NCBI RefSeq assembly: GCF_015550595.1
Contig: NZ_JADNBB010000004.1
Span: forward strand, 62,001-126,000
Reading direction: 5' to 3'
DNA from: Parabacteroides goldsteinii
GTDB taxonomy: Bacteria; Bacteroidota; Bacteroidia; Bacteroidales; Tannerellaceae
DNA length: 64,000 nucleotides
The notes beneath the pieces are model-generated. The model saw only the letters and a list, made by a program, of their open reading frames with translations. It was not told the origin of the DNA and did no database searches. Every line of letters begins with the position of its first letter. Position 1 is the stretch's first letter. Made by a program: the position numbers and the translations under genes. This document shows positions 51,648 to 59,705 of the stretch, piece by piece.

Positions 51648-53858
51648 ATGTTGAAACAATTCTATATTACTCTATTTATACTATTCTCCGCCATCGCAGC
51701 CCGGGCGGAAGAAGTGAAAGGGCATGTGTTTGATGATAATAACCAGCCGATAATCGGTGCCAATGTTTATTGGGAAGGAACCCAACAGGGAACCACTACT
51801 GATGTAGACGGTGCTTTCGAACTGGCTACGAGAAAAAGTTCCAATAATCTGGTCGTTAGTTATATCGGCTATACAACTTTCACGATGCAGGTAACAAATC
51901 CGAAGGAACCGTTACGGATTATCTTGAAAGGCGAAGTCGCCTTGGAAGAAGTCGTGATCAGCGAACGTAAAATGGGAACGATCGCCTCCCGCACCAGTGT
52001 GTTGCAGACGCAAAAGATCACCTATGATGAAATATGCCGTGCCGCCTGTTGTAACCTGGCGGAGAGTTTCGAGACTAACCCGTCTGTCGATGTGTCTTAT
52101 GCCGATGCTGCGACCGGTGCCCGGCAGATCAAATTGCTGGGGCTGTCCGGAACGTATGTGCAGATGCTGACGGAGAATTATCCGAACTTCCGTGGAGCCG
52201 CCTCCCTGTACGGGTTGGATTATGTGCCGGGTGCCTGGATGGAAAGCATACAGGTTTCCAAAGGTACTTCATCGGTAAAGAACGGGTACGAAGCCCTTGC
52301 CGGACAGATCAATGTGGAATTTAAAAAGCCTCCTACGGCGGATATCTTTTCAGTGAATTTATTCGGAAGCGATGCCGGACGTTATGAAGGAAATGCAGAT
52401 GCCTCCTGGCATATTAACGATAAAGTATCGACCGGTTTGCTGGTTCATTATTCCAATGACAAAAAACAACATGACGGCAACGACGACGGCTTCCTGGATA
52501 CTCCGTTGAAAGAGCAGGTCAACCTGATGAACCGCTGGTATCATAAACTGGATAATTATGTAGCCCAGTACGGAGCCCGCTACCTGCACGAAAACCGTAC
52601 CGGCGGACAGGCTACCAAACATCATGACTTTGCCGATCCGTATCAGGTTCATCTGGAGACGAACCGGGCTGAACTCTTTACCAAGCAAGCCTATATCATC
52701 GATAAGGAAAAGGTGGAGAGTGTAGCCATGATCCTTTCCGGCTCTTATCATGAACAGAAATCCATGTACGACCGTACGCCTTATAATGTCTATCAGAATA
52801 ATGTGTATGCCAGCTTGTTGTATGAGAAAGAGTTTTCTCCGGCACATAGCCTGAGCACCGGCTTGAGCATGAATTACGACGGCTTCGATGAAAACCTGTT
52901 GCAGGATGGTACGCGTAAGGTCTTCGACCGTACGGAAGTTGTCACCGGAGCTTATGCACAGTACACTTACAATCTGAACGATAAACTGATCCTTCTGGGA
53001 GGTATCCGTGCCGATTACAGTTCTTTGTATGATTTCTTTGTCACCCCTCGCATACATATTAAATATAATCCGTTCGACTGGTTCCATATCCGTGCCTCGG
53101 CCGGTAAAGGGTTCCGTACGGCCAATATCCTGGCAGAGAATAATTTCCTCTTGTCGAGTAGCCGTAAGATGAATATTGCCGAGAACCTGGATCAGGAAGA
53201 AGCCTGGAATACCGGCTTGAACCTGTCTTTTTATATCCCCCTGTTCGGAAAAGAATTATCTTTGAACGGGGAATGGTATTATACCGATTTCCGGAAACAG
53301 GTGGTGGTCGATATGGATAGCGATGCGCATGCTGTCAGCTTCTATAATCTGGACGGAAAATCTTATTCCAACAGTTTCCAGGTGGAAGCGACCTATCCTT
53401 TCTTCCGGGGATTTACCCTGACTGCGGCTTATCGTTACACGGATGCCAAGACGGATTACCGGAATGCAGAAGGGGTAACGCAACGGCTGAAGAAACCGCT
53501 GGTCAGTGATTATAAAGGACTGGTGACGGCTTCTTATCAGACCCCGTTGAAGAAATGGCAGTTCGACCTGACCGGACAGTTTAACGGGGGAGGGCGTATG
53601 CCGACTCCGGATGCTACCAATCCGTTGTGGGAACCGAACTTTAATGCATATACCGTTGTCAATGCACAGATCACCCGGTATTTCCGTCGTTGGTCTGTCT
53701 ATATCGGGGCGGAAAACTTGTTTGACTACAAGCAATCTCATCCGATCATCGATGCGGAGAACCCGCGTGGAGATAATTTCGACGGTTCGATGGTGTGGGG
53801 CCCCGTTCACGGACGAAAGATATATGCCGGCTTACGTTTTAACATCAGCCGCGATTAA
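51648..53858 (+). CDS. TonB-dependent receptor with CarboxypepD_reg domain, probable metal receptor
   Basis: The 736-residue protein has a signal peptide (MLKQFYITLFILFSAIAARA), a CarboxypepD_reg-like domain (VKGHVFDDNNQPIIGANVYWEGT), the stretch ALEEVVISERKMGT, a plug (IKLLGLSGTYVQMLTENYPNFRG, MESIQVSKGTSSVKNGYEALAGQINVEFKKP) and a barrel with many His residues (TKHHDFADPYQVHLE, KQHDGNDDG). It differs from SusC proteins in size and plug. The Cys-rich protein before and the HMA protein after make copper or another soft metal the likely cargo, but this is inferred. No gene is seen in the 170-bp leader; an 8-bp inverted repeat ATTGTCAT/ATGACAAT spans 51479-51545. Confidence 0.88.
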   Translation: MLKQFYITLFILFSAIAARAEEVKGHVFDDNNQPIIGANVYWEGTQQGTTTDVDGAFELATRKSSNNLVVSYIGYTTFTMQVTNPKEPLRIILKGEVALEEVVISERKMGTIASRTSVLQTQKITYDEICRAACCNLAESFETNPSVDVSYADAATGARQIKLLGLSGTYVQMLTENYPNFRGAASLYGLDYVPGAWMESIQVSKGTSSVKNGYEALAGQINVEFKKPPTADIFSVNLFGSDAGRYEGNADASWHINDKVSTGLLVHYSNDKKQHDGNDDGFLDTPLKEQVNLMNRWYHKLDNYVAQYGARYLHENRTGGQATKHHDFADPYQVHLETNRAELFTKQAYIIDKEKVESVAMILSGSYHEQKSMYDRTPYNVYQNNVYASLLYEKEFSPAHSLSTGLSMNYDGFDENLLQDGTRKVFDRTEVVTGAYAQYTYNLNDKLILLGGIRADYSSLYDFFVTPRIHIKYNPFDWFHIRASAGKGFRTANILAENNFLLSSSRKMNIAENLDQEEAWNTGLNLSFYIPLFGKELSLNGEWYYTDFRKQVVVDMDSDAHAVSFYNLDGKSYSNSFQVEATYPFFRGFTLTAAYRYTDAKTDYRNAEGVTQRLKKPLVSDYKGLVTASYQTPLKKWQFDLTGQFNGGGRMPTPDATNPLWEPNFNAYTVVNAQITRYFRRWSVYIGAENLFDYKQSHPIIDAENPRGDNFDGSMVWGPVHGRKIYAGLRFNISRD

Positions 53859-53898
53859 AAAACAAGATAAATTATTTACCAATTAATACAAATACATT

Positions 53899-54231
53899 AT
53901 GAAACAGTTAGTAGTAGCATTGATTTGTGCCGTATTTACTTTCTCTACGGCTTATGCACAGGATGCAAAAAAGAAAAAAGACACAGTGACTTTTTTTGTT
54001 GAAGAGATGGAATGTGCCAATTGCCAGAAGAAGGTAGAAAAGAATATAGCTTTCGAGAAAGGAGTGACCGATCTGAAATGCGATTTGAAAACCCGCACGG
54101 TGAACGTTACCTATAAAACAGATAAGACTTCCAAGACAAAATTGGCTTCAGCCTTTAAAAAGATTGGAATGGAAGCTGTGCCTGTCGATGACGGTGCCGG
54201 CTGTCCGGTTAACCCTGCGAAAAAAAATTAA
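53899..54231 (+). CDS. Exported heavy-metal-associated (HMA) domain protein
   Basis: The 110-residue protein has a signal peptide (MKQLVVALICAVFTFSTAYA) and one HMA/ferredoxin-like domain with MECANC (Cys39, Cys42), the MxCxxC site that binds Cu(I) or a similar ion. The following SK(T/x)KLASAFKKIGMEAVPV is the usual last helix and strand. It acts as a periplasmic metal carrier. 40 bp after the receptor gene. Confidence 0.88.
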   Translation: MKQLVVALICAVFTFSTAYAQDAKKKKDTVTFFVEEMECANCQKKVEKNIAFEKGVTDLKCDLKTRTVNVTYKTDKTSKTKLASAFKKIGMEAVPVDDGAGCPVNPAKKN

Positions 54232-54272
54232 GCAGTCTATCTCCGTTAACATGGAAATTCGTTAGAACATCT

Positions 54273-54280
54273 TATCTTTG
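54273..54280 (+). promoter_or_regulatory. -7 element upstream of the second ECF sigma gene
   Basis: TATCTTTG fits TAnnTTTG; -33 is poor. It lies upstream of the GC-rich hairpin at 54297, which would then be in the leader of the sigma mRNA. Confidence 0.4.
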
Positions 54281-54296
54281 CAAAAGCATACCTGTT

Positions 54297-54324
54297 GGGG
54301 CGGATCTATGTGTCCGCCCCTTTT
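54297..54324 (+). terminator. GC-rich hairpin with T-run (terminator or member of the GTAGGGGCGG repeat family)
   Basis: GGGGCGGA and TCCGCCCC form an 8-bp stem around an 8-base loop, followed by TTTT. It could terminate the metal operon. It also resembles the GC-rich palindromes at 7716-7855, so it may be a copy of that repeat doing terminator duty. Confidence 0.6.
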
Positions 54325-54385
54325 ATGGAAAAAAAGTTCATGAAACATGCAGCGTTTTGCACCAGAATAACATCATTATAGTTGA

Positions 54386-54913
54386 ATGGACGAGTCACAA
54401 CTGATAAGGGGTTGTAGGAAGGGGGACAGGCTGGCTCAGAAAGAGCTTTACGAGAGGTATTCCCGCAAAATGATGGGAGTTTGTCTGCGTTATGTGAACG
54501 ACAGGGAGACTGCCCGCGATTTGTTGCAGGATGGTTTTGTAAAAGTTTTTACCAGTATGGACTCTTATTCGGGAGCCGGTTCATTCGAGGGGTGGATGCG
54601 AAAGATCTTTGTAAATTGTGCATTGGAGTATTTGCGTAAGTCAGATGTATTGCGCGAGTCGACCGATCTGGATAACACGGCGGAATTGATCCAGCCGGAC
54701 AGTTCGGTTATATCGAGTATGTCGGCAGCGGAGCTGATGACATTGGTACATGAGTTGCCGACCGGTTTCCGTACGGTGTTCAACCTGTTCGCAATTGAAG
54801 GGTATTCTCATAAAGAGATCAGTGAGATGTTGAATATTACGGAAAGTACGTCACGTTCACAGTTCACGCGCGCCAAACAGATGTTACAGAAGAGGATTAA
54901 CGCTTTGTATTGA
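54386..54913 (+). CDS. ECF RNA polymerase sigma factor
   Basis: The 175-residue protein has region 2 (KELYERYSRKMMGVCLRYVNDRETARDLLQDGFVKVF) and region 4 (LPTGFRTVFNLFAIEGYSHKEISEMLNITESTSRSQFTRAKQML). It is of the group that pairs with outer-membrane-barrel anti-sigma proteins in Bacteroidetes, unlike the FecR-linked factor at 35477. The partner gene starts 9 bp later. Confidence 0.92.
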   Translation: MDESQLIRGCRKGDRLAQKELYERYSRKMMGVCLRYVNDRETARDLLQDGFVKVFTSMDSYSGAGSFEGWMRKIFVNCALEYLRKSDVLRESTDLDNTAELIQPDSSVISSMSAAELMTLVHELPTGFRTVFNLFAIEGYSHKEISEMLNITESTSRSQFTRAKQMLQKRINALY

Positions 54914-54922
54914 AAGGAAAGA

Positions 54923-56179
54923 ATGAAAAAGGAAAGAGATACATTTGATGATATGTTCCGCTCGAAGTTGCAGGATTTCGAAGTGGATACGATGCCGGAA
55001 GACTGGGGGGCTATTGCCGATCGTTTACCGGTAAAAGCACCGGTATCTTTCCGTCGAACGCTCCGTTACTGGGCTGCTGCGGCAGTCATTTCATTACTGA
55101 TGATAACGGGAGGCGTTTATATGTTTAAATCGGAGAGGGAGGTAGCTCCGATAGCAGAGAAGATCGAGAAGGAAACAAAGAAGGTGGAAACTGAGCTGGC
55201 TAAAGATGTCGAAGCTCCGGTTGCTCAGATAGAGGAAAAAATAACCGTATCTCCTGTGGCAGCAGTGCAACAGCCGGCTGTAGTACGGTCAACATACAAA
55301 GCTGCCGTAAAGGTTGCTCATACTGAACCTGCCGTTATTTCTTCAGATGATGATTTGGAGGAGCAAGCAGAAGTAATAACCGATCCGGATGAAGACTCTG
55401 TTGTGGTTGATAGAGAAGAGGTTGTGCAGGATCATCCGGAAGTGGGTTCTATTGATACCCGGTCGTTGATAGCTGATGCTGCTCCGGTCGGAAAAGTGGA
55501 AAAGGAGGTTGCTCCGCGTAAGTGGGGATTCGGTATGGGAGGTGGTAGTGTTACAACCGGAACAAATAATTCGTTGAACACCTATGCCTTGAAGAATACA
55601 ATGATGACAGATCAGGAGTTGTTGTTCCTGAACTCTCCTAATTTTGAGAACAGTTCATTACCGAAGACGAACATACATCATAAAACTCCCGTGTCCGTAG
55701 GTTTTTCAGTAAGTCGTTATTTGAATAACCGGTTTGCATTGTCGACGGGATTGAATTATACGTTTCTGTCTTCTACCTGGGATGTGGATGCTCCGGTCTA
55801 TTATAATAAGACAGCCCAAAAGCTCCATTTTATCGGTATTCCGGTTTCTTTGTCCTATAAAATTGCAGAATGGAACCGTTTTCAGGTATATGCAGCGGCA
55901 GGTGTTATGACGGAAGTCAATGTATCAGGAAAGCTGATTACGGAAAAATATTCAGGTAAAGAGTTATACGAAAAAGAGAGTGAGCATATTCGTATGAAGG
56001 AATGGTTGTGGTCTGTCAACGCCCGTGCAGGTGTGAGTTACCCGTTGCTTCGTTTTGTAAGCCTTTATGCTGAGGCTGGAGTAGACTACTATTTCGATAA
56101 CGGCAGTACAATCGAAACCGTACGTTCCGAAAAACCATTTAATGTAAGTCTCCAGGCCGGATTCCGTCTGGGTTTCTAA
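54923..56179 (+). CDS. Anti-sigma-like membrane protein with C-terminal outer-membrane-barrel domain
   Basis: The 418-residue protein has a short cytoplasmic head (FRSKLQDFEVDTMPEDWGAIADRL), one membrane helix (YWAAAAVISLLMITGGVYMF, residues about 49-68), a long charged and Pro/Val-rich stretch (about 70-190) and a C-terminal OMP_b-brl-type barrel (VGFSVSRYLNNRFALSTGLNYTFLSS, GIPVSLSYKIAEWNRFQVYAAAGVMTEV, FNVSLQAGFRLGF). It probably holds the ECF sigma at the inner membrane while the barrel sits in or near the outer membrane, so one protein would link both. The linkage to the sigma gene is 9 bp. Confidence 0.78.
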   Translation: MKKERDTFDDMFRSKLQDFEVDTMPEDWGAIADRLPVKAPVSFRRTLRYWAAAAVISLLMITGGVYMFKSEREVAPIAEKIEKETKKVETELAKDVEAPVAQIEEKITVSPVAAVQQPAVVRSTYKAAVKVAHTEPAVISSDDDLEEQAEVITDPDEDSVVVDREEVVQDHPEVGSIDTRSLIADAAPVGKVEKEVAPRKWGFGMGGGSVTTGTNNSLNTYALKNTMMTDQELLFLNSPNFENSSLPKTNIHHKTPVSVGFSVSRYLNNRFALSTGLNYTFLSSTWDVDAPVYYNKTAQKLHFIGIPVSLSYKIAEWNRFQVYAAAGVMTEVNVSGKLITEKYSGKELYEKESEHIRMKEWLWSVNARAGVSYPLLRFVSLYAEAGVDYYFDNGSTIETVRSEKPFNVSLQAGFRLGF

Positions 56180-56220
56180 ATAAACAAATACTAATAACAT
56201 AAAATAAAAAGAACAGAAAA

Positions 56221-57006
56221 ATGAAGAAACTTAAGTTTTTAAGTGCAGTAGCCATGGCTACGGTTTTGTTGACCTCTTGCTTGGATGGGGGAAAGAATGA
56301 GCAGAGTGGTGTTTCTTATGGTGTAGTAGGTTTTTCTACGGATGCTATGGGGTATGTTGCTTATACAGCTGATGAAGTTCCGGTATATGCTTCTGGTTTT
56401 AATAACCTAAAGGATGATGAATGTGTCTTTTTTGCGTTCAACATTAATTATGATGATCCGGCTAATAATAGTGGAAAAAAATATTTAACGGCTACTGTTT
56501 CTCAATATTCCAGGTTGAATAATACTGGTAGGGTAGAACCAGTTGATACAGCTAAGACATCCCCGACATCAATTAAACAGGGGGAAATAACAGCTGTGGA
56601 TGCAGGGATCGTGACTACGGGTGCATATAGTGCTACTATAAAAGATTTTTTATTCTTAGGTTCTAGCCATGAAAAATCGGCAAACGATCAGACAAACGAG
56701 TATTTTCTGCAGATTGATCCTTCTCAGGAACCACAAGTTGTAGACGGTAAAAATATTTATGATTTCTTTTTGCGTGTAGTAAAGAAAGAAGATGGTAAAA
56801 ATACAATTGGGACTTCTGTATTTAACTATGCAATTCGTGCGGGTAATTATATATCTTCATTAGAAGCTAAGGAAAAATCAAAAGGAAGTGAAACTTTCAA
56901 CTTTAGAATTAATTATATCAAAGAATTTAATAAAGATACAACAGAAGCTACATGGACTAAGTCGAAAGTTTTTTCATATATGATCAATAAAGAAACGAAT
57001 AAATAA
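56221..57006 (+). CDS. Lipoprotein of unknown function
   Basis: The 261-residue product has a lipoprotein signal (MKKLKFLSAVAMATVLLTSC, lipobox LTSC at 17-20) followed by mostly beta structure. I do not recognise the family; NigD-like lipoproteins are one possibility. It follows the barrel gene by 41 bp and ends at a strong terminator, so it is probably part of the sigma operon. Confidence 0.65.
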   Translation: MKKLKFLSAVAMATVLLTSCLDGGKNEQSGVSYGVVGFSTDAMGYVAYTADEVPVYASGFNNLKDDECVFFAFNINYDDPANNSGKKYLTATVSQYSRLNNTGRVEPVDTAKTSPTSIKQGEITAVDAGIVTTGAYSATIKDFLFLGSSHEKSANDQTNEYFLQIDPSQEPQVVDGKNIYDFFLRVVKKEDGKNTIGTSVFNYAIRAGNYISSLEAKEKSKGSETFNFRINYIKEFNKDTTEATWTKSKVFSYMINKETNK

Positions 57007-57024
57007 GAAACTGATAATTTATGT

Positions 57025-57054
57025 AAAAAGGAGCTTGTTAGGGCTCCTTTTTTT
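57025..57054. terminator. Bidirectional terminator between the lipoprotein gene and trxA
   Basis: AAAAAGGAGC pairs with GCTCCTTTTT around an 8-base loop, with further T on the right and A on the left, serving both convergent genes. Confidence 0.88.
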
Positions 57055-57063
57055 ATTGGGTAA

Positions 57064-57363
57064 TCAATCGATAAACTTTTTGACTTGCTGTAAAAGAGCC
57101 CCTTTCTCCATCACACCTGAAGTCCGCCAAACAGCTTCTCCCTTTTTGAAGATGATTAATGTGGGTACTGACTGAATGCGGTACTCGTTGGCAACAGCTT
57201 CATTTTTGTCAACATCGATTTTCAGAACACGTGCCTGTCCGATTAATTCTTTTCCGAGAGCTTCTATCGTTGGACTCATCACTTTACAAGGGCCACACCA
57301 AGTCGCGAAAAAGTCTACTAATACAGGTTTATCTCCGTTTATAATATCTTTGAAAGTTTCCAT
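57064..57363 (-). CDS. trxA: Thioredoxin
   Basis: The 99-residue protein has the active site WCGPCK with Cys23 and Cys26 (in FFATWCGPCKVMSP) and the cis-Pro motif SVPTLIIFKKGE. It has no signal peptide, so it is cytoplasmic, and is slightly short for the family but complete. Confidence 0.93.
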   Translation of the reverse strand: METFKDIINGDKPVLVDFFATWCGPCKVMSPTIEALGKELIGQARVLKIDVDKNEAVANEYRIQSVPTLIIFKKGEAVWRTSGVMEKGALLQQVKKFID

Positions 57364-57424
57364 ATTGTTTTTCTATTTATAACAATTGGAATGTAATGCT
57401 TGTTCATCGAACAGATGAAGCCGG

Positions 57425-58036
57425 TTATTTTATTTCATTAATAACGGTTTCGCTGTTTTCAAAAACGATAAATATGCCTTCCCATTTGCCTTCTTTCTCA
57501 TAGCTATCAATACCTTCTTTCTCAACAAAACGGATTCGATATGTCGCTTTTATCTTTTTCATTGTAAAAGTTGAGCTGTTTCGTAACTCACATGAGGGAG
57601 CTAACGATATTGTTTCTGTAGTTGTTCTGTTTGGAGGAAGAGGTGTTTTTTCATTTTTGAAAGGTGCTTTTCTATCTCCAATGAAATATTTGTATTCAGA
57701 AGATAACAATTCGAATACATCAGGAAAAGCGATCGTTATCTCTTCTTCCGGCAAATAAGGCAATATATTTTCATCAATGAAAAACTGAGAGGATTCTTCT
57801 ACTTTTTCAGATGAATTAATAACAATGTCTTTTGTTGTATTCCCTGTATTACGGAAAACCTGTTCAGGTGTTTTTATTTCAAAAAGTTCTTCTCCGTCAC
57901 CTTCCTGCAAAGCCCACATGATAGAACTAAATTCATATTGTTTTTCTTCGATTAGTTCTTCGTCATTGTCTTTGCTACATGCAATAAACAAAAAAACAGA
58001 TAATAATAAAAATAGCGATCCGATTATATTCTTCAT
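57425..58036 (-). CDS. Lipoprotein of unknown function
   Basis: The ATG at 58036 gives a clean lipoprotein signal (MKNIIGSLFLLLSVFLFIACSKDNDEE, Cys at 20); a longer frame starts 16 codons upstream without one. The 203-residue product is acidic after the anchor and beta-rich at the C terminus (TMKKIKATYRIRFVEKEG). No family recognised. AT-rich. Confidence 0.62.
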   Translation of the reverse strand: MKNIIGSLFLLLSVFLFIACSKDNDEELIEEKQYEFSSIMWALQEGDGEELFEIKTPEQVFRNTGNTTKDIVINSSEKVEESSQFFIDENILPYLPEEEITIAFPDVFELLSSEYKYFIGDRKAPFKNEKTPLPPNRTTTETISLAPSCELRNSSTFTMKKIKATYRIRFVEKEGIDSYEKEGKWEGIFIVFENSETVINEIK

Positions 58037-58135
58037 GGCCTCTGTGAAATTGATTGTATGCAAATGTATATAAGATAATTGCATATCAATGGATTAAATG
58101 TAAATTTTATGGACTTTTAAGGTTGTTGATACAAA

Positions 58136-58620
58136 TTATACTTCTATAAAATCGTTCTTAATACTTTCAATCAATTTTTCATTGATATCCAATTCCTTTG
58201 CATAATCCTCGAAATTAGCGATCGCATTGGAAACACCATTAATTAATGCTTTATAATCTTGTATATCGTTATTTAAAGCTATAGTTTCAAAATCTTCATA
58301 GGTAATGTCTTCGTTTTTACCATTAACAGTTAATGAGTGCCTGTTTGAATATGGAGGAGCAGTTGGATCTACGCTGTAAGTTAAATCGTATGCAGGTGAT
58401 AGCCGCCATGCACCCTCACGATTCATACAAAACGAAAAGTTTTTAGAATGATCATCGACATTCCGGGTGATAACATTAAATATCATTCGCAAGTATTGTT
58501 GTTTACTATCCTCATAGCGTAGATTCAGTCGCCGGATTACTGCAAAAATATCTTCATAACTATCACTTGTCGGTGACATAGCTGCTAGTGTTTGTGTATG
58601 TATTTTTTTGTTCCCATAGG
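58136..58620 (-). pseudogene. HipA kinase C-terminal remnant (N-terminal two thirds deleted)
   Basis: The sequence carries the HipA catalytic region: NVITRNVDDHSKNFSF with the catalytic Asp and Asn, and RLSPAYDLTYS with the metal-binding Asp. An open frame can be read back past the Met at 58579 as KKIHTQTLAAMSPTS to about 58620, only 3 bp from the HipB stop, where the HipA N domain and P-loop part should have been. A database might call 58136-58579 as a HipA-domain protein. Kinase activity is not expected because the N lobe is missing. Confidence 0.78.
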
Positions 58621-58623
58621 TTA

Positions 58624-58911
58624 TTATTTACTTAGTTTTTTAAATAAGCTCCGTGGGCTTTCCGGTAATTCCGGCAATAGTTTCTCTATTTCATCCAGAC
58701 TGTCGATTGCCCGTAGCAATTTTATAAACGAAGCCAATGTAATACCGGTAGAAGAACCGTTCTCAAAGGAACTTATGGTAAACACGCTCAGTCCTGATTT
58801 CTCAGCAACTTCTTTTTGTGTGTACCCCATCCGTTTTCGGTAGTCACTATACCGTTTTCCCAATTCCCGAATTATATCACTTCCTGATTTTTCATATAGT
58901 TCACTATACAT
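58624..58911 (-). CDS. HipB-like XRE antitoxin
   Basis: The 95-residue protein has an XRE helix-turn-helix (YSDYRKRMGYTQKEVAEKSGLSVFTISSFENG) and the tail SLDEIEKLLPELPESP typical of HipB partners in Bacteroidales. It lies directly upstream of the HipA remnant on the same strand. It may persist as an autoregulator after loss of the kinase. Confidence 0.82.
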   Translation of the reverse strand: MYSELYEKSGSDIIRELGKRYSDYRKRMGYTQKEVAEKSGLSVFTISSFENGSSTGITLASFIKLLRAIDSLDEIEKLLPELPESPRSLFKKLSK

Positions 58912-58930
58912 ACTTTCTCTTGTTTGCTTA

Positions 58931-58950
58931 CAAATATAGGTAAATCTATA
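58931..58950 (-). promoter_or_regulatory. hipB promoter -7 element with overlapping palindrome
   Basis: On the minus strand 58931-58938 reads TATATTTG, a full -7 match. The overlapping TATAG-N6-CTATA palindrome at 58935-58950 is a likely operator for autoregulation by the HipB-like protein. Confidence 0.5.
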
Positions 58951-59135
58951 ATAGTATCGAATAATTATGAGAAAATATAGATATATCTGTTATTGGTCGA
59001 GCTTAATCGATGTTATTCTCTTGAAATGCTTTACAAAGATATGAAGTGGATATGGAGCGGATGGACTGGATGGAACCCAATGGGAATAATAGTTGGTTTT
59101 CCGGAAGTTTTTTAATTGATTTCCGTCTATAAAAA

Positions 59136-59223
59136 CAATTGTATTTGTGTTCAAAAGCAATTGTTTTTCAAATCAAATACAATTGTATTTGTAACTGAAA
59201 ACTATTGTCTGTGTAAACTCTGA
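59136..59223 (+). repeat. Four imperfect units with 22-bp period
   Basis: CAATTG occurs at 59136, 59158 and 59180, and the related CTATTG at 59202, each exactly 22 bp apart. Units one and three both read CAATTGTATTTGT. A perfect 18-bp palindrome (CAAATACAATTGTATTTG) covers 59174-59191. The period matches that of the array at 19017-19082, though the unit sequence differs. Confidence 0.65.
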
Positions 59224-59591
59224 AATAAAACAGGCAGTTTTCAGTAATACGGGGATAGGGAAGATTGCCTGATTTGCCAGGCAAAATGAAATGTCTTCTT
59301 TGAATCCTTTTAAAACTGAAAAATGGCGATAGCCTTATATAATCTTTATAAAGAATATTCTTTCTATATTAAAAGAGAAAAATAAAGCTATCAACGAACT
59401 CTAATATGAGCGTATATTAATTGTTAGTTAGTCAGCATGTTAGCATGACCTTTTCGTAATAAAACGCTAATATGAAAATTAGCCAACAATATCGGTACAG
59501 CGAGAGGTGTGTAATGTGTTGGAAAATAGGCTATTGCGTTTTTTTTGTCGCTATAGTCGGAGAAAGAATAATCTTTCCGCTGATGTTTTGT

Positions 59592-59644
59592 TAACTTTGT
59601 ATGAATAAACCGCGCTATAACCAAATGTCGGGTAAATGTCGGGT
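59592..59644 (+). promoter_or_regulatory. Promoter -7 element and 11-bp direct repeat before the XRE-TM gene
   Basis: TAACTTTG at 59592-59599 fits TAnnTTTG. AAATGTCGGGT occurs at 59623-59633 and again at 59634-59644, two copies one helical turn apart just downstream of the presumed start point: a plausible operator for a dimeric or cooperative regulator. Confidence 0.45.
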
Positions 59645-59705
59645 GAAAGTTCGCTGCTTTATTTGTTGAATGTTTGAGTTATGCATAATCTTGTCGAAAA
59701 TTTGA

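Larger units (their letters stand above)
58951..59705. other. 755-bp non-coding stretch between hipB and the XRE-TM gene
   Basis: No credible gene or RNA is seen. It contains the 22-bp periodic repeats at 59136-59223, a -7 element TAACTTTG at 59592-59599, and two adjacent 11-bp direct repeats (AAATGTCGGGT) at 59623-59644, the last two placed to control the gene starting at 59706. The sequence is AT-rich. Confidence 0.55.

Noticed and set aside
59424-59624. 66-codon minus-strand frame in the 59-kb non-coding stretch
   Set aside because: No conserved motif or coding-like composition; AT-rich stop-poor sequence explains it.
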